From contig NZ_JAIUCY010000003.1 of NCBI RefSeq assembly GCF_020179755.1, positions 434,001 through 498,000 on the forward strand: DNA of 64,000 nt, written 5' to 3'. This document shows positions 16,512 through 25,193 of the stretch, one piece after another (the first letter of the stretch is position 1; each line of letters begins with the position of its first letter). The stretch is from Herbaspirillum sp. alder98. Lineage in GTDB: Bacteria > Pseudomonadota > Gammaproteobacteria > Burkholderiales > Burkholderiaceae_D. The notes under the pieces were generated by a model. The model worked only from the letters and a program-made list of their open reading frames with translations. It ran no database searches and had not been told where the DNA came from. The position numbers and the translations under genes were made by a program.

Positions 16512-17302
16512 GAGCGCCCCACCAGCACCCGGTCCAGACCATAGACCCGGTCCAGCACGATCATGGCCGCCGCCGTCACCGCCACCATCAGCGCCGACAC
16601 CGCGGCCATCATCGGATCGATCGACTCGGTGGCATACATGTACATGCGCACCGGCAGTGTCACCGTCGAAGGCGAGGTCACGAAGATCGACATGGTCACT
16701 TCGTCGAAGCTGTTGATGAAGGCCAGCAGCCAGCCGCCGGTAATGCCGGGCAGGATCATCGGCAGCGTGATGCGCAGGAAGACGGTGGTGCGCGACGCCC
16801 CCAGCGACTGCGCCGCATGCTCGGCGCTGCGGTCGAAACCGACCAGCGCCGACATCACCAGGCGCATGGTGTATGGCAGCACGACCAGCGCATGGGCGGC
16901 AATCAGCCAGCCGAAGCTGCCGGCGCCACCCACCAGCGTAAACAGCCGCAGCAACGCCACCCCCAGTACCAGGTGCGGAATGATCAGCGGCGACAGGAAC
17001 AGGCCCTGCAGCACGCCCGACCAGCGGTTGGGAGAGCGCACCAGTGCCATGGCAGCCGGCACCGCGATGGCAGTAGAGATGGTCGCCGCCGCCAGCGCCA
17101 GCCAGAGGCTGTTCCAGAAGGAACTGACGAAGTCCGGATACTCGAACACCGCCTTGAACCAGCGCAGCGAAAAGTCCGGGCCGTGGATGGTGAGGGTGTT
17201 CTCCGGGGTGAAGGCGATCACGCACACCACGACGATGGGCGCCAGCATGAAGCCGATCACCAGCGCATTGAACAGCAGGGCAAGGGGTCCGTTCTTGTTC
17301 AT
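16508..17302 (-). CDS. ABC transporter permease (PotC-like)
   Basis: 264 residues with six transmembrane segments. The N-terminus is LALLFNALVIGFMLAPI, and the EAA loop is AAQSLGASRTTVFLRITLP near residue 170. This matches the second permease of spermidine/putrescine or opine importers. It lies four bases after the PotB-like gene and overlaps the iron-sulfur gene. Confidence 0.9.
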   Translation of the reverse strand: MNKNGPLALLFNALVIGFMLAPIVVVCVIAFTPENTLTIHGPDFSLRWFKAVFEYPDFVSSFWNSLWLALAAATISTAIAVPAAMALVRSPNRWSGVLQGLFLSPLIIPHLVLGVALLRLFTLVGGAGSFGWLIAAHALVVLPYTMRLVMSALVGFDRSAEHAAQSLGASRTTVFLRITLPMILPGITGGWLLAFINSFDEVTMSIFVTSPSTVTLPVRMYMYATESIDPMMAAVSALMVAVTAAAMIVLDRVYGLDRVLVGRS

Positions 17303-17305
17303 GGT

Positions 17306-18166
17306 TCAGCCCAGCGCTTTCTTGTAGCGACGTTCGATCATGCGGTTCCAGCCCAGCATCACCACCAGGTTGGCCGCCAGCAGCAGCAACGCGATGGCGG
17401 CGCCCAGCGGCCAGTTCAGCTCGTGCAGGTATTCGTCGTAGATCAGGGTGGCCATCATCTTCAGGCGGCGTCCGCCCAACAGGCCGGGAATGGCAAAGGA
17501 GCTGGCCGACAGGCCGAACACGATCAGGCTGCCCGAGAGCATGCCCGGCATGATCTGCGGCAGCACGATGCGGCGCATCGCCGTCAGCGGCGACGCCCCC
17601 AGCGACAGGGCCGCGTTGGCCACCGTCGGATCGAGTTTCTGCAGCGAGGTCCAGACCGGGATCACCATGAACGGCAGCATCACGTGCACCAGCGCCACCA
17701 CCACCGCAATCTCGGTGTAGAGCATCTTGAATGGCCCGATGCCAAAGGCGGCGAAGGCGCCGTTGACCAGGCCTTCCGGCCCCAGCAGCATGCTCCAGCC
17801 GAAGGCGCGCACCACCACCGAGATCATCAGCGGCGCCAGCACCACCAGCAGCATGATCGAACGCCAGGGACGACGCATGCGATTGAGGATGTAGGCCTCC
17901 GGCGTGCCGATCACGATGCAGATCAGCGTGACCAGGCCCGAGACCCAGAAGGTGCGCCAGAATATGGCGTAGTAATAGGGGTCGCTCACCACGGCGTGAT
18001 AGTGCGCCAGCGTGAAGCTGCCCGCCTGCGGGCCGGTATCGGCGTCATACACGTTGAACGACAGGATCACGGTCAGCAGCAGCGGCACCAGCAACAGCAC
18101 CGCGCACAGCAATATCGCCGGCGCCGACATCAGCCACGGCAGGCGCGCGCTCGCGGCCCGGCTCAC
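17306..18166 (-). CDS. ABC transporter permease (PotB-like)
   Basis: 286 residues from a GTG at 18166 that overlaps the ATPase stop (GTGA). A longer open frame reads into the ATPase gene and is not used. Hydrophobic segments begin with LPWLMSAPAILLCAVLLL, and the EAA loop is AALSLGASPLTAMRRIVLP near residue 195. It pairs with the PotC-like permease to form the channel. Confidence 0.88.
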   Translation of the reverse strand: MSRAASARLPWLMSAPAILLCAVLLLVPLLLTVILSFNVYDADTGPQAGSFTLAHYHAVVSDPYYYAIFWRTFWVSGLVTLICIVIGTPEAYILNRMRRPWRSIMLLVVLAPLMISVVVRAFGWSMLLGPEGLVNGAFAAFGIGPFKMLYTEIAVVVALVHVMLPFMVIPVWTSLQKLDPTVANAALSLGASPLTAMRRIVLPQIMPGMLSGSLIVFGLSASSFAIPGLLGGRRLKMMATLIYDEYLHELNWPLGAAIALLLLAANLVVMLGWNRMIERRYKKALG

Positions 18167-19251
18167 GAGGCCACCTGCTCGCCGCCGGCGCGCACCGATG
18201 ACACCAGGCGCAGGTTGTGATCGTTCCAGGTCAGGCCGACCTCCTGGCCCGCCTCCAGCGCCAGCGCGCCGTCGTTGGCCGCCAGCACCGACAGCTCGCC
18301 CAGCGGCGTAGTGACGTTGTACATCCACTGGCTGCCCAGGAAGAAGCGCTGCGTCACGCTGCCATCGCAACGGCCGGCGCCGGGCGCCACGCAATGCAGT
18401 TTTTCGGGACGCAGGCCCAGCACCACCCGGGCGCCGCCACGCAGGCCGGCGTCGGCCGCCTCGAGCGTGAGCATCATGCCGCCCACGGCGATGTCGGCGC
18501 GCTCGCCGGCCACGCCCAGCACATTGCCGTCGAGCAGGTTGGCGCGGCCGACAAAGGTCGAGATGAAGCGGTTGGCCGGATGCTCGTAGACCTTCAGGGG
18601 CGGCCCGACCTGGGTCACGCGCCCGGTTTCCATCACCACCACCCGGTCGCTGATGGACATCGCCTCGCTCTGGTCGTGTGTGACCATGATGGTGGTGGTG
18701 CCGACCTTGCGCTGGATATCGCGCAATTCGAATTGCATCTCTTCGCGCAGCTTGGCGTCGAGATTGGACAAGGGCTCGTCAAGCAGCAGCACCGGCGGCT
18801 TGATGACCAGCGCCCGCGCCAGGGCCACCCGCTGCCGCTGGCCGCCCGACAACTCGCGCGGATAGCGCCGGCCATGCTGTTCCAGGTGCACCAGTGCCAG
18901 CGCCTGGGCTACCCGCTCGCGCCGCTCGGCGGCCGGGCACTTGCGCATCTCCAGGCCAAAGGCCACGTTCTGCTCGACCGTCATGTGCGGAAACAGCGCG
19001 TAGGTTTGGAACACGATCCCCAGGCCGCGCGAACTGGGACTGGCATCGGTGATGTCGCGCCCGTCCAGTTCGATGCGTCCGCCGCTGACGCTTTCGAAGC
19101 CCGCGATCATCTGCAACGTGGTGGTCTTGCCGCATCCCGAGGGGCCGAGCAGCGAAATGAATTCGCCCTGCTCGACGCTCAGGTTGAAGGACGATACCGC
19201 CTGGGTATCACCGTAGAACTTGCTGACATTGGTCAGTGTAAGGAAAGACAT
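18163..19251 (-). CDS. ABC transporter ATP-binding protein (PotA-like)
   Basis: 362 residues from the ATG at 19251; an alternative ATG six codons upstream is less likely because AGGG precedes this one. Walker A is GPSGCGKTT near residue 38, the signature is LSGGQRQRVALARA, Walker B is VLLLDEPLSNLD, and THDQSEAMSISDR follows. Residues from about 235 form the regulatory TOBE domain of the MalK/PotA class. It is the first gene of the seven-gene minus-strand operon, divergent from the IclR regulator gene 166 bases away. Confidence 0.9.
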   Translation of the reverse strand: MSFLTLTNVSKFYGDTQAVSSFNLSVEQGEFISLLGPSGCGKTTTLQMIAGFESVSGGRIELDGRDITDASPSSRGLGIVFQTYALFPHMTVEQNVAFGLEMRKCPAAERRERVAQALALVHLEQHGRRYPRELSGGQRQRVALARALVIKPPVLLLDEPLSNLDAKLREEMQFELRDIQRKVGTTTIMVTHDQSEAMSISDRVVVMETGRVTQVGPPLKVYEHPANRFISTFVGRANLLDGNVLGVAGERADIAVGGMMLTLEAADAGLRGGARVVLGLRPEKLHCVAPGAGRCDGSVTQRFFLGSQWMYNVTTPLGELSVLAANDGALALEAGQEVGLTWNDHNLRLVSSVRAGGEQVAS

Positions 19252-19359
19252 GGCACGCCCTGTATGCATGAATGAAAGTTCCAGCTAGCCACACATCCCA
19301 TGCAATTTCCTTGCCACTTCTGATATCTTATTTCGCATGGCAGGATATTTTTAATAGTT

Positions 19360-19376
19360 ATTCCGATAGATGGAAT
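19360..19376. promoter_or_regulatory. Candidate IclR operator between divergent units
   Basis: ATTCC and GGAAT face each other across seven bases (GATAGAT), in the spacer between the transporter/oxidase operon and the IclR gene, 41 bases before the IclR start. IclR-family sites are often such short palindromes. Assignment rests on position and symmetry only. Confidence 0.35.
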
Positions 19377-19416
19377 TATTCTGCACCACCCCCACCTACC
19401 ATTCCGACCAGCAGAC

Positions 19417-20277
19417 ATGTCCCCTGAAGCATCTGACGACGACACCTCTTCCGCCACGCCGAACAGCGCTGCCATGAGTGGCACGCAACGCACCTTTGCG
19501 GTGTTGCGGGCACTGGCCGACGCACCGCCGACGGGCATGCGGGTGACGCAAGCGGCCAAGGCCATCGGCCTGACCCAGGGCACCACCCATCGTTTGCTGC
19601 AGGCGCTGGTGGCCGAGGGCATGGTCGAACAGGATGGGCAGAGCAAGCTGTACCGGCTGGGCATGGACCTGTTCGCCCTCGCCGCCCGCGCCGGCAATGC
19701 CTGGGATTTGCGCAGCCTGTGCCGGCCGGCACTGCTGCGACTGTGCGGCAGCCTGGGCGACACGGTGTTCCTGCTGGTGCGTTCTCGCTTCGATGCGGTA
19801 TGCGTCGATCGCATCGACGGACCGTTTCCGATCCGCGCCTTCACCGGCGACATCGGCGGCCGGGTCGCGCTGGGAGTGGGCCAGGGGGCGCTGGCGATCC
19901 TGGCCTTCCTGCCCGAAGCCGAGCGCGAGGAAGTGATCCGCTACAACGTGCCGCGCCTGCGCGAGTTCGGCGTCTATGACGAAGTCTATCTGCGCACCGA
20001 GATCGACCGCGTGCGCGAGAGCGGCTATGCCGCGCGCCAGGCCGGCCTGCTGGATGGCATGGCGGGGCTGGCAGTGCCACTGTTCGATCGCAGCGGCGCC
20101 ATCGTGGCCGCCCTCAGTGTCGGCACCCTCACCGCGCGCCTGTCGGCGGAGCGTTTGCCGACCGTGGTGCAGATGCTCAAACGCGAAGCCGAAGCCCTGT
20201 CGGCGCGCATCAATCCATTCGATCCGGCGCTGCGTCGGCCGATGCATTCGTCACCCGCCATGGAGTCAAGCCAATGA
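19417..20277 (+). CDS. IclR-family transcriptional regulator
   Basis: 286 residues. The N-terminal winged helix (residues 20-85) reads RTFAVLRALADAPPTGMRVTQAAKAIGLTQGTTHRLLQALVAEGMV, and the effector domain follows (PFPIRAFTGDIGGRVALGVGQGALAILAFLP, then RQAGLLDGMAGLAVPLFD). IclR proteins respond to a small carboxylate or similar metabolite. It is divergent from the PotA-oxidase operon and its stop overlaps the start of a 2-hydroxyacid dehydrogenase gene, so it most likely controls both units. About 15 extra residues precede the usual start of the domain. Confidence 0.88.
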   Translation: MSPEASDDDTSSATPNSAAMSGTQRTFAVLRALADAPPTGMRVTQAAKAIGLTQGTTHRLLQALVAEGMVEQDGQSKLYRLGMDLFALAARAGNAWDLRSLCRPALLRLCGSLGDTVFLLVRSRFDAVCVDRIDGPFPIRAFTGDIGGRVALGVGQGALAILAFLPEAEREEVIRYNVPRLREFGVYDEVYLRTEIDRVRESGYAARQAGLLDGMAGLAVPLFDRSGAIVAALSVGTLTARLSAERLPTVVQMLKREAEALSARINPFDPALRRPMHSSPAMESSQ

Positions 20278-21227
20278 ATACCGCCGCCCCTATCCTGTTG
20301 ATCAAATCCGGCGGCGAGCAGGCCATCGACGAGTGGCGCGCCCATTTTGCCGAGTTCGGCGCGGCGGTGGACGTGCGCTGGTGGAACGACCCCACGGTCG
20401 ATCCGCAGGCAGTGCGCTATGCGCTGGTGTGGCAACCGGACAGCGCGCGCCTGGCCGGCTATCCGAACCTCAAGGCGATCTTGAGCAGCGCCGCCGGGGT
20501 CGACCATATCCTGGCTGATGCCCAATTGCCGGCGGACGTGCCGATCGTGCGCATGGTCACGCCCGAAACCCAGCAGCGCATGGCCGAGTTCACCGTGATG
20601 AGCAGCCTGATGCTGTTGAAAGACATACCCCGTGTGGTGGCCCAGCAGGCGCGCTGCGAATGGAGCGAATTCTCGACCCCGCGCACCGCCCGCGAGACGC
20701 GGGTCGGCATCATGGGCCTGGGCGCGCTGGGGCTGGCCAGCGCCCGCCTGCACGCGCAACTGGGCTTCATCACCGCCGGCTGGGCGCGCTCCCGGCGTGA
20801 CGAAGCCGGAATTCAATGCTTTGCCGGGATCGACGAGCTACCAGCCTTCCTGGCTCGCACCGACATCCTGATCTGCCTGCTGCCCGACACCGAAGACACC
20901 CGCCAGCTGGTCGATGCCAGGCTGCTCGCGCAATTGCCGGCTGGCGCCGCGTTCATCAATGTCGGCCGTGGCAGCCATGTGAACCACGCCGACCTGCTGG
21001 CGGCACTCGACGATGGTCAGCTTGGTGCGGCGCTGCTCGACGTGTTCGACGCCGAACCGTTGCCGGCGGATGCGCCGTTCTGGCGCCATCCGCGCATCAT
21101 CGTCACTCCACATGGCGCGGCCACCCCGTCGCGACGCGAGCGGGCCCGTCAGGCAGCGCTGACGATGGCCGCATTCGAAGCCGGCCAGCCACTGCCGCAT
21201 GTCTACGACCGGGTACGCGGATATTGA
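20274..21227 (+). CDS. D-2-hydroxyacid dehydrogenase (GhrA-like glyoxylate/hydroxypyruvate reductase)
   Basis: 317 residues. The NAD(P)-binding motif is VGIMGLGALGLASARL near residue 143, followed by LICLLPDTEDT, FINVGRGSHV (catalytic Arg region near 233) and ITVTPHGAA with the catalytic His. The length and the short N-terminal catalytic domain match GhrA. It reduces a 2-oxoacid such as glyoxylate, hydroxypyruvate or pyruvate with NAD(P)H. Coupled to the IclR gene (ATGA) and divergent from an amine oxidase operon, it may handle the 2-oxoacid released by amine oxidation (inference). Confidence 0.85.
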   Translation: MNTAAPILLIKSGGEQAIDEWRAHFAEFGAAVDVRWWNDPTVDPQAVRYALVWQPDSARLAGYPNLKAILSSAAGVDHILADAQLPADVPIVRMVTPETQQRMAEFTVMSSLMLLKDIPRVVAQQARCEWSEFSTPRTARETRVGIMGLGALGLASARLHAQLGFITAGWARSRRDEAGIQCFAGIDELPAFLARTDILICLLPDTEDTRQLVDARLLAQLPAGAAFINVGRGSHVNHADLLAALDDGQLGAALLDVFDAEPLPADAPFWRHPRIIVTPHGAATPSRRERARQAALTMAAFEAGQPLPHVYDRVRGY

Positions 21228-21367
21228 AGACGTCGGGCCAGCTTGCACGAAGCGGGGCCATCGTCTAGACTTTGGCGCTCCCTGGCCGGGCCGCCAACAT
21301 TGCCACATGACAATATTGCGGTTTCGCCTGTTGCCTCGCTTGAGGCTCACCAACCTGACGGCGACCT

Positions 21368-22630
21368 TTGGAATCCGTACCCTTATGGGTGCTGCTCACT
21401 GCACTCTTCGTCCTGATCCTGCTCTCGGCATTCTTTTCGATGACCGAGACTGCGCTGATGGCGGCCAACCGCCATCGCTTGCGTCATCTTGCCAAGCAAG
21501 GCAGCCGACGCGCCATCACCATCCTCTGGCTGCTGGACCGCACTGACCGCCTGTTATCGCTGGTGCTGATCGCCAATACCGCGATCAATGCCCTCGCCAC
21601 GGCGTTGGTGACGGCCATCGCCATCGCCGCCTTTGGCAACCACCAGCGCGTCATCACGGCCGCTACCGCCTGCGTGGCGGCGCTGCTGATCGTGTTTGCC
21701 GAGATCGTGCCCAAGGTGATCGGCGCCACCTACCCCGAGCGTATCTCGCTATTTACCGGGCTGGTGCTCAAACCCCTGATGCGACTGGCCAAGCCGCTGA
21801 TCTGGTTCGTCAATATCTTCGTCTCGGGCGTGCTGAGGATATTGCGCATCAAGGTCGGCGCGCGCGCCGCCGAGCAACGCATCTCCCCCGAAGAACTACG
21901 CTCCATCGTGCTCGACGGCGGCAGCTTCATTCCGCAAAAGCACAAGAGCATCCTGCTCAACCTGTTCGACCTCGAGAAGATCTCGGTGGAAGACGTGATG
22001 ACGCCACGCGCCCAGGTCGAGGCCCTGAACCTGGATACGCCGATCAACGAGATCCTGCACCAGCTCGCCACCTGCTATCACAACAAGCTGCCGGTGTTCG
22101 AAGGCGAGATCAACCGGGTGGCCGGCATCCTGCATGTGCGCCGGGCCATCTCGCTGTTCAACCACGAACACGAAGTCACCCACGACGATATCCGCGCCCT
22201 GCTGGCCGCGCCCTACTATGTGCCGGTCGATACCGACGTGTTCACGCAACTGGCCTACTTCCAGGAGAACCACGAGCGGCTCGGCATCGTGGTGGACGAA
22301 TACGGCGAAGTGCAGGGACTGGTCACGCTGGAAGACATCATCGAAGAGATGATCGGTGAATTCACCACGTCTTCCCCGGGCAACTCGGAAGGCTTCGCCT
22401 GGGACGCTGATCGCACCTGCCTGCTGGAAGGCACCACCACGCTGCGCGACATCAACAAGCGACTCGGCCTGCAGTTCCCGCTGGACGGCCCCAAGACCCT
22501 CAACGGCCTGCTGCTGGAATACCTGCAGGATATCCCCGAGGCCAACGTGGCGATGAAGATCGCCGGCTGCATCATCGAGATCGTGCAGGTCCAGAACCAG
22601 TCGATCCGCATGGTCAAGCTGATCGGATAA
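21368..22630 (+). CDS. CNNM/CorC-HlyC family transporter with CBS domains
   Basis: 420 residues starting at TTG (21368); the next in-frame candidate, a GTG at 21389, would cut the first transmembrane helix. DUF21/CNNM membrane domain at residues 5-145 (ALFVLILLSAFFSMTETALMAANRHRL opening), two CBS domains (VEDVMTPRAQVEAL; GIVVDEYGEVQGLVTLEDIIEE), then the CorC_HlyC domain to the end. The family (YfjD, CorB/MpfA) exports or transports magnesium or cobalt at the inner membrane. It stands alone, with 140 bases upstream and 96 downstream. Confidence 0.85.
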   Translation: MESVPLWVLLTALFVLILLSAFFSMTETALMAANRHRLRHLAKQGSRRAITILWLLDRTDRLLSLVLIANTAINALATALVTAIAIAAFGNHQRVITAATACVAALLIVFAEIVPKVIGATYPERISLFTGLVLKPLMRLAKPLIWFVNIFVSGVLRILRIKVGARAAEQRISPEELRSIVLDGGSFIPQKHKSILLNLFDLEKISVEDVMTPRAQVEALNLDTPINEILHQLATCYHNKLPVFEGEINRVAGILHVRRAISLFNHEHEVTHDDIRALLAAPYYVPVDTDVFTQLAYFQENHERLGIVVDEYGEVQGLVTLEDIIEEMIGEFTTSSPGNSEGFAWDADRTCLLEGTTTLRDINKRLGLQFPLDGPKTLNGLLLEYLQDIPEANVAMKIAGCIIEIVQVQNQSIRMVKLIG

Positions 22631-22726
22631 ATTCGAGCCGTTCGCCGAATTACCGCCGCGGGCGCCGCCGTCGCCCGCGACCACCTGCCGATATGGGAGA
22701 CTGCCCGACGCTTCCCTTGCCGACAG

Positions 22727-23935
22727 GTGAATCCCTTGGACAGTCACTCCCCGCCCGCCCCCGACGACCATCGCGACGACGCCCCGGTCGTGCGCCTGCT
22801 GCACAAGCTGCTGGCCGACGCCGTAGCGGTGGGCGCCTCCGATGTGCACATCGAACCGTTCGAGCACTTCTGCCGCGTGCGTCTGCGCATCGATGGCGTG
22901 CTGCACGAAACGGCGCCGCCGCCGCTGTCGCTCAAGACCAAGCTGTCGGCCCGCATCAAGATTCTGGCGCGACTCGACATCGCCGAACGGCGGGTGCCGC
23001 AGGACGGCAAGATGCGTCTCACGCTCGACCAGGGTCGGGTGGTCGACTTTCGCGTCTCCACCCTGCCGACCCAGTTCGGCGAAAAGATCGTGCTGCGCGT
23101 ACTCGACGGCGCCCCGGCGGCACTGGCCATCGAGCAACTTGGCTATGAGCCGGCGCAACAGGAGGCGCTGTTGCAGGCCATCCGCAAGCCGCATGGCCTG
23201 GTGCTGATGACCGGTCCCACCGGTTCGGGCAAGACCGTCTCCCTATATGCCTGCCTGCAATTGCTCAACCGGCCCGGGGTCAACATCGCCACCGCCGAAG
23301 ACCCGGTCGAGATCGACCTGGCGGGCGTGAACCAGGTCAGCATCAACGAACGGGCCGGGCTCGACTTTGCGGTGGCGTTGCGCGCCTTCCTGCGTCAGGA
23401 CCCCGACATCCTGATGGTGGGCGAGATCCGCGACCTCGACACCGCCGATATCGCGGTCAAGGCCTCGCAGACCGGCCACCTGGTGCTATCGACCCTGCAT
23501 ACCAACGATGCGCCGGCGACGCTGACGCGACTGCTCAACATGGGTGTACCCGCCTTCAATATTGCCTCGTCGGTCACGCTCATCGTCGCCCAGCGCCTGG
23601 TGCGCCGGCTGTGCCGCTGCCGCGAGTCCTTGCATCTGACGCCCGAGGTATTGCGCCGGGCCGGCTTCAACGAGGCCGACCTGGGTGCCGGCCCGACCCT
23701 GTTCAAGCCGCGCGGTTGCAGCGAGTGCAACCAGAGTGGTTATCGCGGACGAACCGGGTTGTATCAGGTCATGCCGATCAGCCCCGGCATCGAGCAACTG
23801 ATCCTGGCCAGCGCCAGCGCGAACGATCTGGCCCGCCAGGCGCGCAGCGAAGGCATCATCGACCTGCGCCGCGCCGGACTGCAAAAGGTGTTGCAGGGCC
23901 AGACCAGCCTGAGAGAAGTCCTTGCCTGCACCTGA
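22727..23935 (+). CDS. pilB: Short PilB/GspE-type secretion ATPase
   Basis: 402 residues from GTG. The ATPase core is complete: the N2 domain (GASDVHIEPFEHFCRVRLRIDGVL), Walker A GPTGSGKT near residue 165, Asp box AEDPVEI, Walker B DPDILMVGEIRD, His box, and a C-terminal zinc region with CRC and CSEC. What is missing is the N-terminal MshEN/T2SSE_N domain of about 150 residues that anchors PilB (about 570 aa) or GspE (about 500 aa). The 96 bases upstream cannot hold it. It forms a block with a broken pilC and an intact pilD; no pilin gene is present. The symbol is by block membership; GspE-like is an equal choice. Confidence 0.8.
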   Translation: MNPLDSHSPPAPDDHRDDAPVVRLLHKLLADAVAVGASDVHIEPFEHFCRVRLRIDGVLHETAPPPLSLKTKLSARIKILARLDIAERRVPQDGKMRLTLDQGRVVDFRVSTLPTQFGEKIVLRVLDGAPAALAIEQLGYEPAQQEALLQAIRKPHGLVLMTGPTGSGKTVSLYACLQLLNRPGVNIATAEDPVEIDLAGVNQVSINERAGLDFAVALRAFLRQDPDILMVGEIRDLDTADIAVKASQTGHLVLSTLHTNDAPATLTRLLNMGVPAFNIASSVTLIVAQRLVRRLCRCRESLHLTPEVLRRAGFNEADLGAGPTLFKPRGCSECNQSGYRGRTGLYQVMPISPGIEQLILASASANDLARQARSEGIIDLRRAGLQKVLQGQTSLREVLACT

Positions 23936-25177
23936 CGCCGGTTCGTCCACACCCTTGCCGGCCAGCCGCCAGCACCGCTTCGACTGGGAGGGCCTGGATC
24001 GCCAGGGACAGCCGCAACGCGGCACCATCCTGGCGCAGGATGTGGCGCTGGCGCGCGCTAACCTGCGCCGCCAGGGCATACGCATCGCCAGGATTCACGC
24101 AGCAGGTGGCCGGCCCGGCGGGTCGTCACCGGCGCACCGGCGCGCCACCGCCGAGCGCCGCGCAGCCTCGCGTACCCGCGCCCGGATCAGCGACAAGCAG
24201 GTCGCAGCCTTCCTGCGCCAGCTGGCCACCATGCTGCATGCCGGCCTGCCGTTGTTGCAGGCGCTCGATATCGCCACCGGCGACAGGCAATCCAATCACA
24301 TGGCACCGCTGCTGCAGGCAGTGCGCACCGATGTCGCCGCCGGCGAAAGCCTGCATGCCGCACTGGCGCGCCATCCGCGCCAATTCGATACGCTGGTGTG
24401 CAACATGGTGCGGGCGGCCGAGCTGGCCGGGATGCTCGACACCATGCTCGACCGCATCGCTCTCTACCGCGAGAAGTCGCTGGCCCTGCGCGGCAAGATC
24501 CGGGCGGCACTGGCCTATCCCTGTGCGGTGCTGGTGGCGGCACTGCTGGTGACACTGGTCATCATGCTGTGGGTAGTGCCGTCGTTCGAAGAAATGTTTC
24601 GCAACTTCGGCGCCGAGCTGCCATGGCCGACCCGGATCGTGATGGCCCTCTCGCGCGGGTTGGCGCGCCACTGGCTGGCGTTGCTGGGGGCTGCGGCACT
24701 AGCCCTGGGCGCGGCCAGCTGGCTGGCGCGACGGCCCGACGTGCGCGCCGCCTGGCAGCGCGCCAGGCTGCCATCGCCCGCTGGAGCCGCACCTTCGGCA
24801 CCCTGTTCGGGGCCGGCGTGGTGGTGCTGGAAGCGCTGGAGAGCGCCGCCGGCAGCGCCGGCAATATCGTCTACGCCGAGGCCAGCCTGGCCATGCGCGA
24901 GGCTATCGGCCACGGCACCAACCTGCACACGGCCATGCGCAACACCGGCGTCTTTCCCGAGATGGCGATACAGATGGTCGCGGTAGGCGAGGAGTCGGGC
25001 GCGCTCGACGCCATGCTGTCCCGGGTGGCCGAGCTGTGCGAGCGTGAAGTGGATGACGCCGTCAATGCGCTCACCAGTCTGATGGAACCGATTATCATGG
25101 CGGTTTTGGGCATATTGATCGGCGGCCTGGTGGTGGCCATGTACCTGCCGATATTCAATATGGGGTCGGTGCTCTAG
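23922..25177 (+). pseudogene. pilC: Frameshifted PilC/GspF inner-membrane assembly protein
   Basis: The reading begins at TTG 23922 (overlapping the ATPase stop by 14 bases) and matches GspF/PilC up to about 24764: FRQLATMLHAGLPLLQAL-type helix, PFAM F-domain one, and a transmembrane helix (AYPCAVLVAALLVTLVIMLWV). The second F domain continues in another frame from about 24755: RQAAIARWSRTFGTLFGAGV to MYLPIFNMGSVL at 25177. At the switch the usual LxLPLLGPLLR segment (about 12 residues) is missing, so bases appear to be lost, not merely a single-base slip. It is either a true mutation or a sequencing artefact. Without it the pilus or secretion platform should not assemble unless another copy exists. 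Confidence 0.8.
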
Positions 25178-25193
25178 AGCGGGTCTACAAACA

